DNA of 64,000 nucleotides from Enterococcus devriesei (GCF_001885905.1 NZ_JXKM01000002.1:62001-126000), one strand, 5' to 3'; counted from the first letter of the stretch, positions 40,329-49,172 are shown. A program made the numbers and translations. The notes: generated by a model from the letters alone, not told the origin.

Positions 40329-41228
40329 ATGGAAATTGCAATGGTTGGCTTAGGTAAAATGGGAATGGGAATCGCGGAAAATTTATTGAGTCATCAACAT
40401 CAAGTCCGCGGATTTGATGTTGACCTCAAGCTTGCGGAAAAATTAACTGATTTGGGCGGGACCTTTTATTCTGACCTGACAGAGTTGTTGGCAGCGGGTT
40501 CTCAGCAAAAGATTGTATGGCTGATGCTGCCAGCTGGAAAATTAACCAATGATATGGTAAGACAAATTGTCCAACAGCTTCATGAAAAGGATATCGTAAT
40601 CGATGCCGGAAATTCACATTATCAAGATAGTGTAGCGAATTATTCTTTCTGCCAAGCACGCGGCATCGATTTTATTGATGTTGGAACTTCTGGCGGGGTC
40701 GCTGGAGCAAGAGCAGGAGCTTGTATGATGATTGGCGGATCACCTCAAGTCTTTGATCAGCTGCAGTCGTTATTTTCAGATATCTGTGTAGATAAAGGTT
40801 ATATGTACTGTGGTGAAGCTGGCAGTGGCCATTATTTGAAGATGGTTCACAATGGAATTGAATATGGGATGATGCAAGCTATTGCTGAGGGCTTTAATTT
40901 ACTACATCACAGCCCGTACGATTATGAAATGGCTGAGGTCGCGCAGGTATTCAATCATGGATCGGTCATCCGTTCATGGCTGATGGAATTAATGGGAAAT
41001 TTATATCAAGAAGATTTGGATCTAACAGAGATTGCCGGAGTCATTCCTTCATCAGGAGAAGGAAAATGGACAGTAGAGGAAGCCTTACGGTTAAAAGTGA
41101 ATCTGCCAGTCATTACTCAATCACTTATGACGCGCTTTGCTTCGGAGGATTGTGATAAGATAAGTGAGAAACTTGTCGCATTATTGCGCAATCAGTTTGG
41201 CGGACACGCCTTTGTAAAGGATGAATGA
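40329..41228 (+). CDS. 6-phosphogluconate dehydrogenase, short decarboxylating (NAD-type)
   Basis: 299 residues, ATG 40329 after AGGAGGA. Rossmann motif MVGLGKMGMGIAENL; DVGTSGGVAGARAG and the catalytic Lys in HYLKMVHNGIEYGMMQ. It lacks the long C-terminal domain of the usual 470-residue enzyme, matching the short YqeC/GndA-type group, mostly NAD-dependent. It converts 6-phosphogluconate to ribulose-5-phosphate and CO2. It overlaps gluconate kinase by four bases (ATGA), so the two form gluconate to Ru5P. Confidence 0.9.
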   Translation: MEIAMVGLGKMGMGIAENLLSHQHQVRGFDVDLKLAEKLTDLGGTFYSDLTELLAAGSQQKIVWLMLPAGKLTNDMVRQIVQQLHEKDIVIDAGNSHYQDSVANYSFCQARGIDFIDVGTSGGVAGARAGACMMIGGSPQVFDQLQSLFSDICVDKGYMYCGEAGSGHYLKMVHNGIEYGMMQAIAEGFNLLHHSPYDYEMAEVAQVFNHGSVIRSWLMELMGNLYQEDLDLTEIAGVIPSSGEGKWTVEEALRLKVNLPVITQSLMTRFASEDCDKISEKLVALLRNQFGGHAFVKDE

Positions 41229-42607
41229 GCTTGTCAGTATTTTTAGGAATCGATGTTGGAACTACCGCAATTAAATTAGGAGTCATCGAAGAAAATCAGC
41301 TGCTTTATACGAATGACCACCCAATAGAAACGTCTGGTGATGAAATCGTCAAATACCAAGACGCAAACCAGATACTTACCGTTTTACAGGAGGGGCTCAT
41401 GACGATCCCCCTTGAATTACGGCGGCGAATCACGAAACTTGGTATTAGTACGGCGATGCATAGTCTGATGCCGGAGGACGACAGTGGACAAATTTTTATT
41501 TGGTCGGATCTTCAAGCAGCAGGAGTAATCGAGCAATTTAAGCAAGTAAAAAAAGCAACCGCCAAGCATTTTTATCAGCTGACGGGAACGCCGATCCATG
41601 CCATGTCGCCCTTTGCGAAATTGTTGTATTTTCAACAAGCTGAAAAATACCCGGCAGGGCTCCATTGGTCTGGCTTAAAGGAAGTCTTAATGAAGTACTT
41701 TACCGGTGAAACCGTGCTCGACTATAGCACGGCTTCCGCTACCGGACTGTTTGATTTAAGGAAAAAACAATGGAGTCATGAAATTTTGACTTATTTGGGG
41801 ATGCATGAAGAGCAATTAGCCCGTTTGGTAGACACGAATCAGACTTTTGCGCTACTGCCAAGTGTCGCAGAATTATTCGGCTTTTCTTCGGAGCTACAGG
41901 TGGTCATTGGGGCGAGTGATGGAACGTTAGCGGCCTATGCTAGTTATTATGCCACCGGGCGCAGAGCCAGCTTGACTATCGGTACGAGTGGAGCTGTTCG
42001 ACAAATTACTACGGACAATCAGTTAGACGCCGACAAGCAAAATTTCTGTTATTACTTAAACGGCGAGCTGAAGGTTAGTGGAGCACCTTCAAATAATGGT
42101 GGGATTATCCTTGCTTGGGCAGCTCAGCAACTGGCCGTAGATCCACTTGATTTTTATGCGTCAGTCCCCAACTTGTTGATGGAAACCAAAATAGGAAGCA
42201 ATGGTCTGCGCTTTTGGCCTTATCTGAATGGGGAACGAGCACCTTATTGGGACAACGAGATCAAAGGCGGCTTTTATGATTTGACCTTGCAACATACCAG
42301 AAGTGACCTTTTACGAAGTGTGATTGAAGGCGTACTTCTAAACATTCGCCGCTTAGTCCAATTAGTCGCTAAAAATGAAGACTTGTCAGTCAGCGGCGGA
42401 TTTTTCCAAACACCGGCGTTGGCTCAACTAGCGGCAACTGTTTTTGGCACCGTTTGTTATTATGCGCCAGAAAATGAGCCGATCTTTGGCTTGTATTATT
42501 TGTTGGAACAACCGGAACTAGTGAAGAAAGAACAGCAGCAAGTCTTTTTCCCTGATTCCCTGCAACAAGCAGCGTACCAACATTTAGCGGAGCATTATTT
42601 TGATTGA
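41225..42607 (+). CDS. gntK: Gluconate kinase (FGGY family)
   Basis: 460 residues, ATG 41225 within the 6-phosphogluconate dehydrogenase stop. FGGY motifs: FLGIDVGTTAIKLGV at the N terminus, GASDGTLAAYAS and TIGTSGAVRQIT near the middle, NGERAPYWD, and SGGFFQTPALAQ near the C terminus. It phosphorylates gluconate; the coupled 6PGDH supports that substrate. Its 3' end overlaps the convergent RpiR gene by 13 bp. Confidence 0.87.
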   Translation: MSLSVFLGIDVGTTAIKLGVIEENQLLYTNDHPIETSGDEIVKYQDANQILTVLQEGLMTIPLELRRRITKLGISTAMHSLMPEDDSGQIFIWSDLQAAGVIEQFKQVKKATAKHFYQLTGTPIHAMSPFAKLLYFQQAEKYPAGLHWSGLKEVLMKYFTGETVLDYSTASATGLFDLRKKQWSHEILTYLGMHEEQLARLVDTNQTFALLPSVAELFGFSSELQVVIGASDGTLAAYASYYATGRRASLTIGTSGAVRQITTDNQLDADKQNFCYYLNGELKVSGAPSNNGGIILAWAAQQLAVDPLDFYASVPNLLMETKIGSNGLRFWPYLNGERAPYWDNEIKGGFYDLTLQHTRSDLLRSVIEGVLLNIRRLVQLVAKNEDLSVSGGFFQTPALAQLAATVFGTVCYYAPENEPIFGLYYLLEQPELVKKEQQQVFFPDSLQQAAYQHLAEHYFD

Positions 42608-43329
42608 GTTTTTTGCGTAAATTCTTGAACAATATACTCCATTAGCAGTAATAGTTTCCCAAAAAAGCTATTATAAGTAACATTTTGACTATCGACCGGA
42701 CGTTCATCGGTGACTTCAAAAATAATGCTGGCGGCTTCAGTCGCTCGCGATTGGCTGTTGCCGGTGAACAAGATAGTTGGAATTTGGCGTTCTTTAGAAA
42801 ACTGCATCTTTTCAATCACCTTTTGAGTTTCGCCGGATTTTGAAATGACGATCAACATACTGATATTATCAGCGTTATTATTAATGATGCCAGCTGAATC
42901 AGCAGCATTTACAAAGAGGGTTTTGATCCCATTCACCAATAATTTTTTGTAAAGGTATTCAGCGATGATACTGGAAAAACCAGTAGCGTAAATCGTGATA
43001 AATTTTTCCTGATTGTCTTGATAGATATTTTTCATAGTATGGATAGACGGCGCTATTTTTTCTGTAGGAATCGAAATATCCACCGTGGCTTCTACCAATT
43101 GATTTTGCGGCTGGTATTGATTTTTGAGGAAATAAAACAACTCTAAATAACCAGAAAAATCTAATTTTTGTGCCAATCGCACGATGGTTGCTGGAGACGT
43201 ATAGAGTGTTCCGGCAATTTTTCTTAAAGAAACACCTTCCAGTTCATTAATATGTGTGACTAAATAAGTTAAGATCGTCTGATCATTATCAGAGATTTGT
43301 TTTCCCTTAGTTACTAATTCTAAATCCAT
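42595..43329 (-). CDS. RpiR/MurR-family regulator with SIS domain
   Basis: 244 residues, ATG 43329 after GAGGTG. N-terminal helix-turn-helix (VSLRKIAGTLYTSPATIVRL) and a SIS domain (ITIYATGFSSIIAEYLYKKL, LIVISKSGETQKVI) that would sense a phosphosugar. GlvR of the Bacillus alpha-glucoside operon is of the same family. It lies between the alpha-glucoside/gluconate operon and the EIIA gene, converging with gntK, and probably controls both through 37198-37224. Confidence 0.9.
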   Translation of the reverse strand: MDLELVTKGKQISDNDQTILTYLVTHINELEGVSLRKIAGTLYTSPATIVRLAQKLDFSGYLELFYFLKNQYQPQNQLVEATVDISIPTEKIAPSIHTMKNIYQDNQEKFITIYATGFSSIIAEYLYKKLLVNGIKTLFVNAADSAGIINNNADNISMLIVISKSGETQKVIEKMQFSKERQIPTILFTGNSQSRATEAASIIFEVTDERPVDSQNVTYNSFFGKLLLLMEYIVQEFTQKTQSK

Positions 43330-43459
43330 TTGTACACCTCATATAAAAATAATAAAGCCCTTTCCTATGTATTATACACTAAGAATGGTTAAAGAAAGGT
43401 TCTCCCTTTTCACTAAGTAAAATGTAACTCATCTTGCACAAATAGAAAGGAGAAAGAAT

Positions 43460-43924
43460 ATGTTTGGTCTATTTAATAAAAAAGTTGAACTTCATGCGCC
43501 CGTCTCTGGAAATGTTATTGAAATAACAGAGGTTAATGATCCTGTCTTTAGTCAGAAGATGATGGGGGACGGTTTCGCGGTCAAACCAACAGCCGGACAA
43601 ATCAACTCACCTATCAATGGTCGGGTAAAATCCATCTTTCCTACGTTACATGCGGTAGCTCTTGAAACCGATGATGGACAAGAAATGCTACTTCATATTG
43701 GTATTGATACCGTTGAACTAAATGGTGAAGGGTTTCAGTCTAATCTAATAGAAGGACAAAAGATCAAAATTGGTGATCCTTTAGTCCAGGTTGATTTAGC
43801 CGTCCTTGCAGAAAAAGGAAAAGACAATGTCATCATTATTGTTTTACCAGAATTGAAGGACAAGCAGGTAATCGTTCAAACTGGCGAAAAACAAAGCGGC
43901 GAAGTCGCGGCCATTTTAAAATAA
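43460..43924 (+). CDS. PTS EIIA component, glucose (Crr) type
   Basis: 154 residues, ATG 43460 after AAAGGAG. LHAPVSGNVIEI, VNDPVFSQKMMGDGFAV and the phospho-acceptor His in LLHIGIDTVELNG. It is the probable EIIA of the EIICB at 37304, which lacks this domain. It is divergent from the rpiR gene and resembles the EIIA at 23578, so the two may partly substitute for each other. Confidence 0.93.
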   Translation: MFGLFNKKVELHAPVSGNVIEITEVNDPVFSQKMMGDGFAVKPTAGQINSPINGRVKSIFPTLHAVALETDDGQEMLLHIGIDTVELNGEGFQSNLIEGQKIKIGDPLVQVDLAVLAEKGKDNVIIIVLPELKDKQVIVQTGEKQSGEVAAILK

Positions 43925-43933
43925 ATCTTTGAG

Positions 43934-43965
43934 AAACAGCCTTTCAAAACGAAAGGCTGTTTTTG
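43934..43965 (+). terminator. Intrinsic terminator after EIIA
   Basis: AAACAGCCTTTC pairs perfectly with GAAAGGCTGTTT, then Ts. Confidence 0.92.
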
Positions 43966-44060
43966 CGAGTCGGACTTTTTATGGTAATCGATCAACCTGT
44001 TTAGTCCGATCGTATGCGTCTGAAAATCAACAATTTAAAAAATAAGCAAGATTCTAAAAT

Positions 44061-44089
44061 TTGACTTCATAGTCTAATTAGACTAAGAT
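44061..44089 (+). promoter_or_regulatory. Promoter with palindromic operator, esterase-padR operon
   Basis: TTGACT (44061-44066), 17-bp spacer, TAAGAT (44084-44089). The perfect palindrome TAGTCTAATTAGACTA (44070-44085) fills the spacer, so a bound repressor would exclude polymerase. The PadR protein of the same operon is the likely ligand. Confidence 0.8.
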
Positions 44090-44120
44090 GGAAAAATAAT
44101 TGAAATTGAGGTGGAAAATT

Positions 44121-44960
44121 ATGAAATCAATCTTACTGATTGGTCAATCTAATATGGCGGGCCGCGGCTATTTAACCGATGTTCCGCCGATTTATAACGA
44201 AAGGATCGAGATGTTGCGTAATGGACGGTGGCAAATGATGGCCGAACCGATTCATTTTGATCGTGAAGTGGCTGGAGTGGGACCGGCGGCATCTTTTGCC
44301 AGTGCGTGGACTCAAAAGCACCCCACAGAAAAAATTGGCTTGATTCCTTGTGCGGAAGGTGGGAGTTCCATCGATGAATGGGGAGCTGATCAACCATTGA
44401 CCCGTCATGCACTGACAGAAGCCAAGTTTGCGATGGAATCCAGTGAATTGATTGGAATTTTGTGGCATCAAGGGGAAAATGATAGTTTAAATGGGCGCTA
44501 CAAAGCCTACGAAGAAAAACTAACACGGGTTTTTGAACACTTTCGCAAGGAGCTGGCTTTGCCTGAGTTGCCAATCATTGTTGGCCAGCTGCCTGATTTT
44601 CTTGGGAAGCAAGGTTTTGGTCTAAGTGCAACGGAATTTAAGGAAATTAATCAAGAGATGGCTAAAGTGGTGGCTAAGCTGGACCATTGTTATCTAGTCA
44701 GCGCTGAGAAGCTGACAGCGAATCCGGATGGCATCCACATTAACGCAAAGTCACAACGACAATTCGGCCTTCGTTATTATGAAGCTTTTGCTAATCAGAA
44801 CAATGTGCTTAGTCCTTTGTCCGATGAAGATGAACGTTTGGCTGAGATTTATGGGCGGGAAACGACGAAAAATGAAAAGATTTATTTGTTGAGCCGTGAT
44901 TTTGCATTAGGAAAGATCGATTTTCAGCAATTTATGGAACGCTTTGGAGCAGTTCAATGA
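44121..44960 (+). CDS. Sialate O-acetylesterase-like (SASA/CE6-type) carbohydrate esterase
   Basis: 279 residues from ATG 44121, seven bases after GAGGTGG. SGNH-like motifs of the SASA domain: LIGQSNMAGRG (Ser), AEGGSSIDEW, WHQGENDS and DGIHINAKSQRQFG (Asp/His). No signal peptide, so it acts in the cytoplasm on acetylated sugars. The last ~45 residues form an extra helical tail. The ATGA overlap with padR shows they are translated together. Confidence 0.85.
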   Translation: MKSILLIGQSNMAGRGYLTDVPPIYNERIEMLRNGRWQMMAEPIHFDREVAGVGPAASFASAWTQKHPTEKIGLIPCAEGGSSIDEWGADQPLTRHALTEAKFAMESSELIGILWHQGENDSLNGRYKAYEEKLTRVFEHFRKELALPELPIIVGQLPDFLGKQGFGLSATEFKEINQEMAKVVAKLDHCYLVSAEKLTANPDGIHINAKSQRQFGLRYYEAFANQNNVLSPLSDEDERLAEIYGRETTKNEKIYLLSRDFALGKIDFQQFMERFGAVQ

Positions 44961-45478
44961 TTCCATTACTTATTTTAGGTCTGTTGAAGGAGCAGCCAGC
45001 TTCTTATGGCTACGAATTATTAGCGAAGATGGAAGCCAATTATTTTAAGTATTTTGTTCGGTTTACCAAGGGGTCATTTTACTATAATATCCAACAGCTT
45101 GAAGCTAAAGGACTGATCGAGCGTGTTTTCTCGGAGCCTCAGAAAGAGGGAAAAGAAAAAAATCGTTATACGTTGACTGCCACCGGGGAAAAAGAATTTA
45201 AGCGCCTATTTCTTCGTTATGGTGAAAAAAATGAGCCTATCACTTTCCCATTTTATACGCCGTTATTATTTGAGGATCAAGTGGCGCCAGAACAAATGGT
45301 CCAGCTGTTAGAAGGACAGATAGCCCAGACACAAGAAAAAATACGTTTGATTGAAGCCGCGCTGGCAAATCCCGCAGAGCAACTGCGACCTAATTTTCTC
45401 AAAATGATGGAGAATTCTAGGCAGCATCACCAAGTTAATTTGGCGTGGTTTCAAGAGCAATTAGCCGAATACAAATAA
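44957..45478 (+). CDS. PadR-family transcriptional regulator
   Basis: 173 residues, start overlapping the esterase stop by four bases. The N-terminal winged helix (LLKEQPASYGYELLAKM, FTKGSFYYNIQQLEAKGLI) is the PadR signature; the C-terminal helical domain (TQEKIRLIEAALANP) mediates dimerisation. Probably represses its own operon through the TAGTCTAATTAGACTA palindrome. PadR proteins answer to phenolics or drugs; the inducer is unknown here. Confidence 0.9.
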   Translation: MIPLLILGLLKEQPASYGYELLAKMEANYFKYFVRFTKGSFYYNIQQLEAKGLIERVFSEPQKEGKEKNRYTLTATGEKEFKRLFLRYGEKNEPITFPFYTPLLFEDQVAPEQMVQLLEGQIAQTQEKIRLIEAALANPAEQLRPNFLKMMENSRQHHQVNLAWFQEQLAEYK

Positions 45479-45530
45479 CCGATGCGGAAAAGTCACTAGG
45501 ATTCTAGCGACTTTTCCGCATCGGCTTTTA
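45479..45530. terminator. Large hairpin terminator between padR and the DUF1003 gene
   Basis: CCGATGCGGAAAAGTC-CTAG pairs with CTAG-GACTTTTCCGCATCGG; T-rich sequence follows on the plus strand. It probably serves both convergent genes. Confidence 0.82.
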
Positions 45531-45537
45531 GTTTTTC

Positions 45538-46215
45538 TTATTCATCTTCAGTCTTTTTTTGTTCTATCAGTTCTTGTAGCAGTTCGATTTGGACTTGTTG
45601 CAACTCGACTAAGTGTTGCCATTTAGTCGCCATTAAATAGTCGATTTTTTCGTGGAGCAAGTGGATCTCAACTTCAGATTTGACATTGACTTCATAATCA
45701 TTATCCGCTTCTACCCGGTCCCGATCGGCTTGGCGATTTTGGCTCATTAAAATGATCGGTGCTTGGATTGCGGCTAAGCAGGAGAGGGCCAGATTCAATA
45801 AAATAAAAGGATATTTGTCAAATGGATCGAAAAATAGCGGCAATGTATTCAAGACGATCCAAGCAAAAAGTGTTAACAAAAAGATAATGATAAAGGTCCA
45901 ACTGCCGCCAAACTTTGCGATGCCATCGGCGACTTTTTGACCAAAGGTTTCTTTGGTTTTTAACGCATCATTGACATTTTTGATTTGAACTTGCTCATTA
46001 CGGATTTTATGCTTCAACTCGTGATCAAATTGCTTTGATGTCGATATTTCTTTTTGAATCTGCTGATTAAGGTATTGAAATCGAAAATTCAATAAACGGT
46101 TATAGGAAATTGTGTCTGCCGCCGTCAACTCTTTATCTGTCGTTAAGATGAAATCTCGTAAATTTTCATCTAGTTCTGAAAGTGTAAAGTGTTGCTTGTT
46201 TTGCTTATCTGTCAT
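45538..46215 (-). CDS. DUF1003-family membrane protein
   Basis: 225 residues from ATG 46215 after GGGTGA; a GTG 11 codons upstream is less likely. A helical N-terminal part is followed by GQKVADGIAKFGGSWTFIII, two membrane helices separated by LPLFFDPFDKYPFILLN, then SCLAAIQAPIILMSQNRQ, the conserved DUF1003 core. The C terminus is a coiled coil (HLVELQQVQIELLQELIEQ). Function unknown. Confidence 0.85.
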   Translation of the reverse strand: MTDKQNKQHFTLSELDENLRDFILTTDKELTAADTISYNRLLNFRFQYLNQQIQKEISTSKQFDHELKHKIRNEQVQIKNVNDALKTKETFGQKVADGIAKFGGSWTFIIIFLLTLFAWIVLNTLPLFFDPFDKYPFILLNLALSCLAAIQAPIILMSQNRQADRDRVEADNDYEVNVKSEVEIHLLHEKIDYLMATKWQHLVELQQVQIELLQELIEQKKTEDE

Positions 46216-46302
46216 AGGAATCACCCGTTTTTCTTTTAATGATAGCACGGTGATCGATCATTTTCCTAAAACTTGTCTTTGATTATCTATCTGCAGTCTA
46301 AT

Positions 46303-46332
46303 AAAAAAAGACGACAGCCTAAGCTATCGCCT
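46303..46332 (-). terminator. Intrinsic terminator of the SDR gene
   Basis: On the minus strand AGGCGATAGC pairs with GCTGTCGTCT (two G-T pairs), then seven Ts. Confidence 0.82.
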
Positions 46333-46342
46333 GAAAAAATGC

Positions 46343-47044
46343 TTACCAGGGAATGACGCCATCGCGGTTGAAGAAGCCACCAGTTGGTCCGTTTTCATCA
46401 ATCGTCGCTAATTTGACGATGGCATCGGAGCCTTGCTCCACTGTTTGCATACCGTTGCTGAAATTTTCTCCGGTCTTGGTTGGTCCGGGATCAACCGCAT
46501 TGATCTTCATATTTGGCAGACTTTTCGCATATTGAACAGTCAGCATCGAAACCGCGGCTTTTGATGAGCTGTAGGCCAAAGCATTGACTTTTGATTCGAT
46601 CTTATCTGGGTTCAACACTTGACCGAATGAACCAAGGCCACTGCTGACGTTGACGATTACTGGGAATTCTGACTGTTCTAACAGCGGTAGAAAAGCATGA
46701 GTCACGGAGACCAAGCCGAAAACATTTGTGTCATAAACGTTGCGCATGATCGCCGCGTCGATCTCTGCTGGCTGGCCATAACCGCCTGGAATACCGGCAT
46801 TATTGATTAGAATGTCGATCCGGCCTTCCTGTTTTTTGATCGTTTCGGCAGCCTGCTCGATTGAGGTTTCATCGGTGACATCCAAGGCAACGTAGGAAAC
46901 AGCTAATTCCTTTGCCGCTGCGGCTGCTTTTGTTGCTTGGCGAGAGGTGATGTAGACATGATATCCCATTTTTTTCAAACGACTAGCAGCGGTATAGCCT
47001 AAACCGGTACTGCCGCCGGTAATTAACACGATTCGTTCTTTCAT
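46343..47044 (-). CDS. Short-chain dehydrogenase/reductase
   Basis: 233 residues, ATG 47044. Cofactor motif TGGSTGLG, the NNAG motif, catalytic Ser in VNVSSGLGS and YSSSK (Tyr/Lys). A TSRQA segment after the second strand suggests NADPH. Substrate unknown. It is divergent from the MarR gene, which probably regulates it. Confidence 0.9.
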   Translation of the reverse strand: MKERIVLITGGSTGLGYTAASRLKKMGYHVYITSRQATKAAAAAKELAVSYVALDVTDETSIEQAAETIKKQEGRIDILINNAGIPGGYGQPAEIDAAIMRNVYDTNVFGLVSVTHAFLPLLEQSEFPVIVNVSSGLGSFGQVLNPDKIESKVNALAYSSSKAAVSMLTVQYAKSLPNMKINAVDPGPTKTGENFSNGMQTVEQGSDAIVKLATIDENGPTGGFFNRDGVIPW

Positions 47045-47197
47045 GATTCATTCCAACTTTCTTAATTAAAATAAAAACTTGTATTTACAACTTTGATTGG
47101 AGCATACGCCTGATTTTTTTATTTGTCAATAAAATAGTTGTTTTTAAAAGTATTTTTATTTTTTTTATGCTAATATAATGACAAAGGGGTGGAACCA

Positions 47198-47608
47198 GTG
47201 AAAACAAATGAAGACAATCTCTCCGAAAATATTTATCAAGCTAACTTGGTTCAGCAAGAATTCATCGAGACTCGTTTGAAAAAAATCGGTCTGACATCTC
47301 ACCAAGCTCGTGCGCTAAATTATATTTCGCGTTATCCCGGTGTAATCCAAAAAAAAATTGCTAATTATTTAGGCAAGCAAGATGCTACCATAACGAACAT
47401 TTTGAAAACGTTGGAAAAAAAGGACTACATCTACCGTGAGATTCCTAAAAACAATGAGCGTCAGAAAAATTTATTTTTGACCGAAAAGGGCGAGGAATCC
47501 ATCAAGCAAATTCGCCTGATTTTTCAAGATCTTGAAGCGCAGCTGACGCAGGAGCTTGAAGCGGAGGAACAACTATTACTAAAAAAACTATTGAAGAAAA
47601 TTCAATAA
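47198..47608 (+). CDS. MarR-family transcriptional regulator
   Basis: 136 residues from GTG 47198, five bases after AAGGGGTGG; GTG 47189 lies within that site. Winged helix QKKIANYLGKQDATITNILKTLEKKDYI, then NNERQKNLFLTEKGEE. Divergent from the SDR gene across a 150-bp A+T-rich region that must hold both promoters. Confidence 0.9.
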   Translation: MKTNEDNLSENIYQANLVQQEFIETRLKKIGLTSHQARALNYISRYPGVIQKKIANYLGKQDATITNILKTLEKKDYIYREIPKNNERQKNLFLTEKGEESIKQIRLIFQDLEAQLTQELEAEEQLLLKKLLKKIQ

Positions 47609-47613
47609 ACTCG

Positions 47614-47646
47614 ATCTGGTGGCCATTCGCTCACCAGATTTTTTTG
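47614..47646 (+). terminator. Intrinsic terminator of the MarR gene
   Basis: ATCTGGTG pairs with CACCAGAT, then seven Ts. Confidence 0.88.
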
Positions 47647-47818
47647 TTTATATTCAATGACTAAAATAAGAAAAAATGGATTAAAAATCATTAGAAGCAA
47701 GGTCAAGCTCCTATTGACTGTTTGTGAAGCGCTAAAAGAAGCTCAAAGTCCGATTGACAAGCCGATTTTTACTCATTTATAGTGCAAGTGTCAGCTTTAC
47801 TAAGAAGGAGGAGCAAAC

Positions 47819-48202
47819 ATGGTAGTCCAGCCCTTTTCAGCCCAGCAATTATTTAAGTTAAAGCGCCAAACGTTAGAAAAACGTTTGACTGATTATTATG
47901 GAGAGACCCAAGATACGAAGACATTGCTTAACCTATTGATTGCCCTTCAAATTCGTGATGCGCTGGGAAACGAAGATTTCTCTCAATTTTTACGCCCATT
48001 GGTTCGTCAACTTTTTTTAAAGACAACAGCTACACGGGTGCTGCGCCATTATTATTGCCATTTTGAGTCCTATTTTTCTGCAAAAGAATGGCAGACGGTG
48101 CTAGCCCGCTTGTTTCCGATAAAAATATATTTAACCAAGCTGATCTCAAAATTTCGTTCCATTTTTCAACCAGAAACTTTGATCGGTTTGACTGATTCAT
48201 GA
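47819..48202 (+). CDS. Protein of unknown function upstream of the glycine reductase operon
   Basis: 127 residues, ATG 47819 after AAGGAGGAG. Basic, mostly helical (LFKLKRQTLEKRLTDYYG; LLNLLIALQIRDALG), no signal peptide or obvious membrane segment. I recognise no family. The strong ribosome binding site supports a real gene. No terminator with a T run follows; the 200 bp after it contain two short hairpins (48295-48330) and then the grd promoter region. Confidence 0.6.
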   Translation: MVVQPFSAQQLFKLKRQTLEKRLTDYYGETQDTKTLLNLLIALQIRDALGNEDFSQFLRPLVRQLFLKTTATRVLRHYYCHFESYFSAKEWQTVLARLFPIKIYLTKLISKFRSIFQPETLIGLTDS

Positions 48203-48405
48203 CCGCTGGATAGAAGTGAATCAAGCAACATTCAACCGTTTATCTCCAGGTAAAAGAGATGGGTTATTTGTTGTGGAGATTTCTATTATTTTCATAAAAT
48301 AGTTATTTTATGGGTAATCCCATTTGTGAACAAGGGACTTTCTTTTAGTTAATAAGACCATTTGAATAATTACAGTTGTTTTTATTAAATAGATCAAAAG
48401 TTGGG

Positions 48406-48455
48406 TTGCTTTTCTCCAACAGAATTGTTACATTTAATCATAGAAAGCGTTTACA
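48406..48455 (+). promoter_or_regulatory. grd promoter with cre (CcpA) site
   Basis: TTGCTT (48406-48411), a 17-bp spacer and TACATT (48429-48434). AGAAAGCGTTTACA (48442-48455) matches the cre consensus at all but the first base and lies on the expected start point. A cre here usually means repression by CcpA in the presence of glucose. Confidence 0.65.
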
Positions 48456-48466
48456 AAATTTAGAAA

Positions 48467-48669
48467 CTTGCGGGAGAGAGCAATCATTGCCACCGAAGGT
48501 ATAAGCTATGAACATGCTGGTTTCATAGTGAACATCTCAGGTAAAGGGACCGCAAGCGGAAGCAACTCTGGAGAGCAGAAATGCGCCGAAGGAGCAACCT
48601 TTGAAAAAGGGGAATCTCTCAGGCTAGTGACAGAGGACAACGGCACAAGGTGTTGTTGTCCTCTTTTTT
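48467..48669 (+). ncRNA. Tandem glycine riboswitch with terminator
   Basis: Aptamer I spans 48467-48556, closed by CTTGCGG/CCGCAAG, with GGGAGAG, CACCGAAGG and CATCTCAGGTAAA. Aptamer II spans about 48566-48635, closed by CTCTG/CAGAG, with GGAGAGC, GCGCCGAAGGAGCAA and ATCTCTCAGG. Both have the glycine aptamer core. A terminator follows at 48633-48669: GAGGACAACGGCAC with GTGTTGTTGTCCTC, then TTTTTT. The 3' strand of aptamer II P1 shares GAG with the terminator, so glycine binding should disrupt the terminator and turn the operon on. The open frame across this RNA is not a gene. Confidence 0.93.
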
Positions 48670-48748
48670 ATGCGATGGGACTTAAATAATTTTTTACAAA
48701 ATCAGTCGCAAAATATATGTGAATAATTGAACAATAAGGAGGGAACCA

Positions 48749-49153
48749 ATGATTATCGTGACGAATAATCCAATGGTCAAAGAACAGATCAATCAGAAAA
48801 AAGCCGTTGATTTCGTGGAAGGCTCTTACGGTGATGTTTTGAGCTATGTCAAGCGGCGAGTGATTGATGAACGGCTGTATTTGTTATCCCATCCATTAAG
48901 CGGGAGTATCAAGCCTAATGAGACCTATTATAAAACGATTTTTTTAACAGAGACCAACTCTCAGTCCATCGATCTGGAGAGTTTAGAATATATGGAATCA
49001 GCGATAACCGTCTACGAGAAATTTATAAAAAACAAGCAGCGACCTAACTGGTCCTTAGGGGTGTTGCAAGATTTTGCTTTCGTGGAGTTTTATATCGCCC
49101 AAAGTACGTTGGACAGGATAGGAGGTGACACGTGTTCGACTACTTGCTATTAA
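48749..49153 (+). CDS. grdX: GrdX family protein
   Basis: 134 residues, ATG 48749 after AAGGAGGG. IIVTNNPMV at the N terminus and the NWSLGVLQDFAFVEFYIA segment fit GrdX, a small protein that opens glycine reductase operons in clostridia. Its role is unknown. It is the first gene after the glycine riboswitch. Confidence 0.85.
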   Translation: MIIVTNNPMVKEQINQKKAVDFVEGSYGDVLSYVKRRVIDERLYLLSHPLSGSIKPNETYYKTIFLTETNSQSIDLESLEYMESAITVYEKFIKNKQRPNWSLGVLQDFAFVEFYIAQSTLDRIGGDTCSTTCY

Positions 49154-49172
49154 ATAGAACTGAGGTGAGTCA

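Noticed and set aside
48468-48689. Open frame of 73 codons
   Set aside because: It lies wholly inside the tandem glycine riboswitch and its terminator, and has no ribosome binding site.
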